This document shows positions 1 to 5,100 of a stretch of DNA of 10,922 nt, in pieces. A program made the position numbers and the translations under genes. Origin of the DNA: an uncultured Lachnospiraceae bacterium. GTDB taxonomy: Bacteria; Bacillota; Clostridia; Lachnospirales; Lachnospiraceae. The notes under the pieces were generated by a model. It worked only from the letters and a program-made list of their open reading frames with translations, ran no database searches and was not told where the DNA came from. Location of the stretch: assembly GCA_910585895.1 (NCBI GenBank), contig CAJUHY010000072.1, forward strand, positions 1-10,922, given 5' to 3'. Each line of letters begins with the position of its first letter. Within the stretch, counting starts at the first letter, position 1.

Positions 1-41
1 CGTATAAACTGTTCATCATCTACCAGCAATACCTTTATCAT
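1..41 (-). CDS. Response regulator, N-terminal fragment (runs off left edge)
   Basis: Only the first 13 codons are in the window. They read MIKVLLVDDEQFI, the standard start of a receiver (REC) domain: beta-strand 1 followed by the acidic DD pair that helps bind Mg2+ near the phospho-acceptor aspartate. The ATG at 41-39 overlaps the TGA of the kinase gene (40-38) as ATGA, which indicates translational coupling. An AGGTGGG ribosome binding site lies at 47-53, five bases upstream and inside the end of the kinase gene. Partners of YesM-type kinases are usually REC plus AraC-type helix-turn-helix regulators of about 500 residues. That is the expected identity here, but the DNA-binding part is not visible, so the AraC assignment is inference. 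Confidence 0.88.
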   Translation of the reverse strand, partial: MIKVLLVDDEQFI

Positions 42-1834
42 TCACGCCCACCTGCTTTCTCAAAATCATCCTCACCATAGTTTTTCGGTATACGGATGCA
101 GACCTCGGTTCCTTCCTGCGCCGTGCTGTTTATGTCAATCTGTACCCGTTCCCCATAATATTGATGCAGCCGCACCACTGTATTGACAATCCCGATACTC
201 TTTTCCGCTTTCTGAATATAATTAATGTCTGCCTGTTTCACCAAATTACTGAGGGATTCAAGTTCCTCCTGCTCCATGCCGCTGCCCTCGTCCAGAATTT
301 CAAAATAGAGGTCATTTTCATCCTCTGAGACTACTACCGTCACAGAACCACCCTCCACGCTCTTTTCAATTCCATGGACACAGGCATTTTCCACAAAGGT
401 TATGACAATAAATTTGGGTATGAAACGTTTCTTACACTCCTCCTGCACATGAAGGTAAAAGTCCAGTCTGTCTCCAAACCGGTATTTCTGGATTTCCAAA
501 TACCTTCTTACATTATCGCACTCATCCTCAATTGTAACAAAATCCCGGTTCCATTGAATGTTTTTGCGCATGAGGATTGCAAAACTCTCTAAAATACGCG
601 CCGTTTCCGTCTCCTGTTTTAAAATACTGTGCATACGGATGCTTTCCAGCGCATTAAATACAAAATGAGGATTCAACTGGCTCTGCAATGCTTTAAGTTC
701 CGCCTCCCTTTTGGCTATTTCCAACCCCTGTTCTCTCTCTTTATTCTTGAATACTACTTCCACCAGCTCTTTAATCCGCAGGGCCATCAGATTATATCGG
801 TGTATCATGCCGCCAATCTCATCCTTGCCTCCCTCGAAAGGAATCACCTTGTATTCGCCCCTTTCCATACCTTTCAGATACTCCTGCGTAAGTTCCACAC
901 GGTCATGCAGTGAGCGGTAAAGAATATATACAAATGCACTGGGCACAATCAGGTTTGCCAGATATAAAAGCAAAATGGCGCCCTTCTGTCTTAATATTAT
1001 ATCAGACGCCCCATAACGTTCCGCTGTCAGATAAATGTCCATATCCATTCCGTACATCTCTATAGACTTTTGCAGGGAACTGCCTTTATCCTGATATGCT
1101 GTTATACCCTGGAATTCTTTATTCTTACTGTTTTCATCTTCGGTAGACAGAAGAATCTTACTTCCTGCACTGAGATAGCCGTCAACCCCATCGCAGACCA
1201 TCTCCATATTTTCCAGCATGGAATTATAATCCATCTCCAACATAATGATATCCCCTGCTCCACAATGGGGAAGTTTCTGGATGAGGACAAGCCGTCTCCC
1301 TTTTTCGATATAACCGCCGGATTCTATTCCATCCTCATAATAACTATAAAGACAGATATTCCTCCCACTCTCTCTAAACTCACGATACCAGCAGCTATTC
1401 TCCACACTCTGGCTGCGCACAAAATAGGTACCATTGGTAATGGTATCATTATCTGTACAGATTATAATACTGTAAGCAGATTGCGCTGTATAATAATACT
1501 GGATGACTTGATTCTCCATCAATTCCACATACGCTTCATAATAGGCAGACGCATCCGGATACTCCGTCTCCAGAAATTCCTGCAGGTTCACATTACGGTC
1601 AAGGTAGTCTGCAATGGAAATCTGTTTGCTGATTTCACTGGCAAGTTCCAGTTCCAGTCGTTCTGCAATATTCTCAATCCTCTGCTCCTGCTGTCTATCC
1701 ATTCCCGCTTTCATACTAAGAATAATATAACCATTGGTAATAATCATGGGAAACAGTACACAGACCAGAAAAAGAATCGAAAACTTGCCCCCTAACTTAA
1801 TATCTTCCACCCTCGCCAACATTCTTCTTTTCAT
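38..1834 (-). CDS. YesM-type sensor histidine kinase
   Basis: A 598-residue membrane kinase that passes phosphate to the response regulator encoded immediately downstream. Visible parts are a first membrane helix at about 18-40, an extracellular sensor region at about 41-283 (fold not recognised, plausibly Cache-like), a second membrane helix at about 285-307, and a HAMP-like linker at about 308-360 with DEIGGM at 338-343. A His_kinase (PF06580-type) segment has QLNPHFVFNALESI at 386-399 with phospho-acceptor His390. The HATPase domain has the N box VENACVHGI (481-489, Asn483) and the G box DEGSG (515-519). The usual GIGLxN motif appears as SIGIVN (546-551), a mild deviation. The start is supported by GGAAGGAGG at 1841-1849, six bases upstream. 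Its position just beyond a large secreted GH43 enzyme suggests, by inference, a role in sensing or responding to plant oligosaccharides; the ligand cannot be read from the sequence. Confidence 0.93.
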   Translation of the reverse strand: MKRRMLARVEDIKLGGKFSILFLVCVLFPMIITNGYIILSMKAGMDRQQEQRIENIAERLELELASEISKQISIADYLDRNVNLQEFLETEYPDASAYYEAYVELMENQVIQYYYTAQSAYSIIICTDNDTITNGTYFVRSQSVENSCWYREFRESGRNICLYSYYEDGIESGGYIEKGRRLVLIQKLPHCGAGDIIMLEMDYNSMLENMEMVCDGVDGYLSAGSKILLSTEDENSKNKEFQGITAYQDKGSSLQKSIEMYGMDMDIYLTAERYGASDIILRQKGAILLLYLANLIVPSAFVYILYRSLHDRVELTQEYLKGMERGEYKVIPFEGGKDEIGGMIHRYNLMALRIKELVEVVFKNKEREQGLEIAKREAELKALQSQLNPHFVFNALESIRMHSILKQETETARILESFAILMRKNIQWNRDFVTIEDECDNVRRYLEIQKYRFGDRLDFYLHVQEECKKRFIPKFIVITFVENACVHGIEKSVEGGSVTVVVSEDENDLYFEILDEGSGMEQEELESLSNLVKQADINYIQKAEKSIGIVNTVVRLHQYYGERVQIDINSTAQEGTEVCIRIPKNYGEDDFEKAGGRE

Positions 1835-1840
1835 GCCATG

Positions 1841-1917
1841 CCTCCTTCCCTATATTGTAATAGATTTTCTGCAAAAACAACAGTCTCTTTTTTACTGGAA
1901 AAAGATGCATTTCACAA
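1841..1917 (-). promoter_or_regulatory. Candidate promoter and strong RBS of the kinase gene
   Basis: Reading the minus strand, TTGTGA (1912-1917) and TAAAAA (1889-1894) are separated by 17 bases, a reasonable but imperfect sigma-A-type pair giving a leader of roughly 48 bases. The RBS GGAAGGAGG lies at 1841-1849. A better -10 match, TACAAT (1854-1859), also exists, but it would place the start of transcription inside the RBS, so I prefer the upstream pair. The RBS is secure; the promoter is a guess from consensus similarity. Confidence 0.35.
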
Positions 1918-1923
1918 AACAAA

Positions 1924-2036
1924 AGACTGTCCCCAAAGCCATAGCACTCCAGAAGCCATACCGGAGAATTTATGAATGGAAGGGATGCTTTTTTTCCGGT
2001 ATGTGCTTTGGGGAGCTACGGCTTTGGGGACAGCCT
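1924..2036. repeat. Long imperfect inverted repeat (REP/MITE-like), possible terminator
   Basis: The two arms of about 40 bases (1924-1965 and 1995-2036) pair with a loop of about 29 bases. The outer part pairs almost perfectly (1927-1940 with 2020-2033, all matched), the inner tip CCGGA/TCCGG continues to TATACCGGA-like pairing, and small bulges lie in between. The motif GCTTTGGGGA occurs twice in the right arm (2005-2014 and 2021-2030), with matching complements in the left arm, exact at 1930-1939 and degenerate at 1947-1956. On the minus strand the hairpin is followed by CTTTTGTTTTG, so it could terminate transcription from the glycosidase gene. Internal repetition and length resemble a dispersed REP/MITE element more than an ordinary terminator. 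No transposase is present. Copy number in the genome cannot be seen here. Confidence 0.65.
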
Positions 2037-2065
2037 CTCAGCCTCGCTTAGGTTTCATCCAGCTG

Positions 2066-2089
2066 CCTTTGCGCCATCCGGCGCAAAGG
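2066..2089. other. Perfect 10-bp hairpin downstream of the glycosidase gene
   Basis: CCTTTGCGCC (2066-2075) and GGCGCAAAGG (2080-2089) are exact reverse complements around a 4-base loop. It lies 45 bases past the stop codon of the glycosidase gene. No T-run follows on either strand, so it does not fit a classic intrinsic terminator. It may stabilise the 3' end of the transcript, act together with the larger inverted repeat next to it, or be the edge of the same inserted element. The structure is certain; its role is not. Confidence 0.55.
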
Positions 2090-2133
2090 TTACTGAATGT
2101 GATTTCATGTTTCATCTTTAACTTCTGTCTGGA

Positions 2134-5100
2134 CTATTTCACCTTATAATTCTTGGTCTTTGCCTTCTTCAAAAGCTTGTTGTAATATGCCTTCTTAGCT
2201 TTCTTTACAGTAAACGTGGCATTTTTCTTGATGCCCTTAAAGGCATTCTTGCCGATGCTCTTTATTGCTGTCCCACTAAATTTAATCTTTGCCAGTTTCT
2301 TATCTCCATCAAATGCATTTGCTCCGATACTCTTAACATTTTTGCCAATCGTAACGCTCTTAAGTTTTGTCTGCTTACGCAGCGCCTTCTTATTGATGGA
2401 TGTTACCTTGAAGGTCATTCCGTTATATTTTACCGTTGCAGGTATATTCAAGGATGTAAGCTTCTTGGATAAACCTGTCACTGTTACCTGTTTTACCGAT
2501 GCGGTGCATTTGGTAATCTTGTACTTCACATTCTTGAAAGTGAAGGTCTTCTTCATGCTGAATGCCGCATTCTTCTTGATGCCTTTAAACGCATCTCTAC
2601 CGATTGTCTTCACAGTTGTTCCCTTAAAGGTCACTTTTGCCAGATTCTTATCATTGTAGAATGCTTTTGCACCGATACTGGTGACATTTTTGCCAATCAC
2701 CACACTCTTAAGACTTGCCTGTCCTGTAAACGCATTGTTACCGATGGCAGTTACCTGGAATACTTCTTTCTTGTAGGATACGGTATCCGGTATGGTAATG
2801 CTGGTAACTTTCTTGCTGATTCCGGTTACTGTTACCGTCTTTGACTTGCCAGAATATGCAGTAACCTTATAGCTTAACCCATCTGTTGCGGTAAAGGCTT
2901 CATTCACCTTCGGCGGCTGCTCCTGCTGCTGCGGCGGCGGAGTCACGCCTGTACCCTGTCCTGCTTCATTTACTGACTGGCTAAGCTTTGCCAATGCCTC
3001 TTCCATATCGAACTGGTCTGACTTTGGATTATTGAGCACTGCCTCAGCTGCATCAATTGCCGCCTGCAGCTTCGTCTTCGCCGTGCCGGTAAGCTTGGCG
3101 AGAAGCCCCTTGGCCTCAGCAATCTTGTCACTCAGTTTCTCATTTGCCGGCTTCTGCACCTCATTTACTGCTGCTTCCAAATCTGCAAAGGCTTTCTGCA
3201 GTTCTGCATCCGTTGCGCCCGCTTTATTCAGCACTGCTTTCGCTGCATTGACTGCCGACTGCAGGTTTGTCTTCTCTGTGCCGGTAAGACCTGCCAGAAG
3301 CTGCTCTGCTTTACTGATTTTTACTGCCAGTTTATCCTTTATCGGCATTTCCACGAACTCGTAATAGTCGACATTCATAATATTTTCTGTCGCAGAGCCG
3401 CGGAATACCAGGAATACATTCTTGGTGCCAGTGATATTGTCCAAATCACATTCTACCAGCTCATATTCATCCTCGCCGCCCGTTGCCGGAACTTCCACTG
3501 TGCCAGCCAATGTTCCCTCCGGGCTGTCCAGACGTACTTCAATCCTTCCTCCCTCGGCAGAAGCCGCATTGACCTTGATGCCTACAGCTCCTTCCTCTCC
3601 AAACTCTAACTGTGATACAGCCGTCCAATCCTTGTCCTGAAGATCTGTCAGTGCCGTGTTGTAATCTGCAAAGAGCTTACCTGGTTCCTCACAGGGAACT
3701 ACATTCACGCCTGCATTCCATGCGATGGTCTCCGCATCGATTCTCTCATAAGGATTCATCGTATGCAGCTGAGGAATTCCCGCATATGTTCCCTTTACTT
3801 CCTTGATGGAACCGTCAGAACGCATCTCAATCTTGTCAATATGCGTGGAACGGTAGCCTTTCTGCTTATTTTCTTCCTTAGCCACTGTCTGTGCATGATA
3901 TATGAAATAACTCTCTCCCTCGAATACGAATGTTGCATGGTGGTTATTGCCGCCCGTACCGAACCACACGCTGGGGTTGCTGAATATCTCCCCTGCATAG
4001 GTATCTCTTGTGAATGGCCCCATCGGGTTGTCGCTTACCATGTAGCAGATATTGCCGAAGCCCGGATTGCCATCGTAATGCGGTCCTGAGAAGTTCGAGC
4101 AATAGGAATAATAATACTTGCCATTGTATTCAAAGATACCGCTGTCCTCAAACATACAGGGCGCGTCAATCTTTGATACTACTGATTTGCCGTCCTTCTG
4201 CTCCACATGCACCATATCCGGCGCCAGTTTGGCAACTCTTGCCGTATTCGGATAATTCTTCTGATCATCGCTGGGCGTCTGGCCTCCTGGGATTCCGCCG
4301 CCGAAGTAAATGTATCCATCGCCCTTGCTGTCCACTAACACTGCCGGGTCAAAGCACCATACTACGCCATCTGCACAATCTGGATAAGATGTCGGGAACA
4401 TCTTCTGACCAAGAGGATCTCTCCAGGGACCTAAGGGGCTGTCACCCTCCAGTACGCCGATTCCGGTGCCGCCGTCCGCAAAATAAAGGAAGAACTTCTC
4501 TTTGCCGTCAATCTCTTTATGTGCAATCGCCGGAGCCCATGAATTGTTCGCCCATTTTGCAATACCGTCCGGTCCTGCCACCGGGATTTCCCCATGGTCT
4601 GTCCAGTTCATCAAATCTGCGGAAGACACTACCCGGAATGTCTTAATATAACTGAAATTATTGTCAATGACATTTCCATTTGCATCGTACTGGTAATCAT
4701 CTGCCGTCATGTAAACGTATACTCTTCCGTCATACTCCATCGCATAGGGGTCTGCACCCAGCGCATGGGAGAAGATTGGATTGCCGTAGCCAAGTTTCTT
4801 CGCGATTGCCTTTGTATCCACATGTTTCAAGGTTACCGGAGCAATACAGCCGGTCACGTCATATTCAGATGCACCGCCGTCGACACGGATATAATCTGCC
4901 TTAACCTCCTGCGCCTCTTCTTTTGATACATAGCCATCCACTTTCAGTTTAATCGTTGCAAACAATTTATCTGCCGCAGCAAAGGAAACATCATTCCCTT
5001 TCACTTTAAGGTAAAGCCTGCTGCCCTTCACTTCATAAATAGCGCGTCCCTTGATTGCTTCGCTGTTAAATACTACGTTGTCCACACTCATAATGCCAGG

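Noticed and set aside
1070..1795. Long plus-strand open frame of 241 codons opposite the kinase gene
   Set aside because: It lies wholly inside the antisense strand of a well-supported gene, has no recognisable domain, and its composition is what an opposite-strand frame would give.
2200..2895. Repeated DNA considered as a CRISPR array or mobile repeat
   Set aside because: The repetition is at protein level, in frame, with diverged codons and a 116-residue period. It is an LRR duplication inside a gene.
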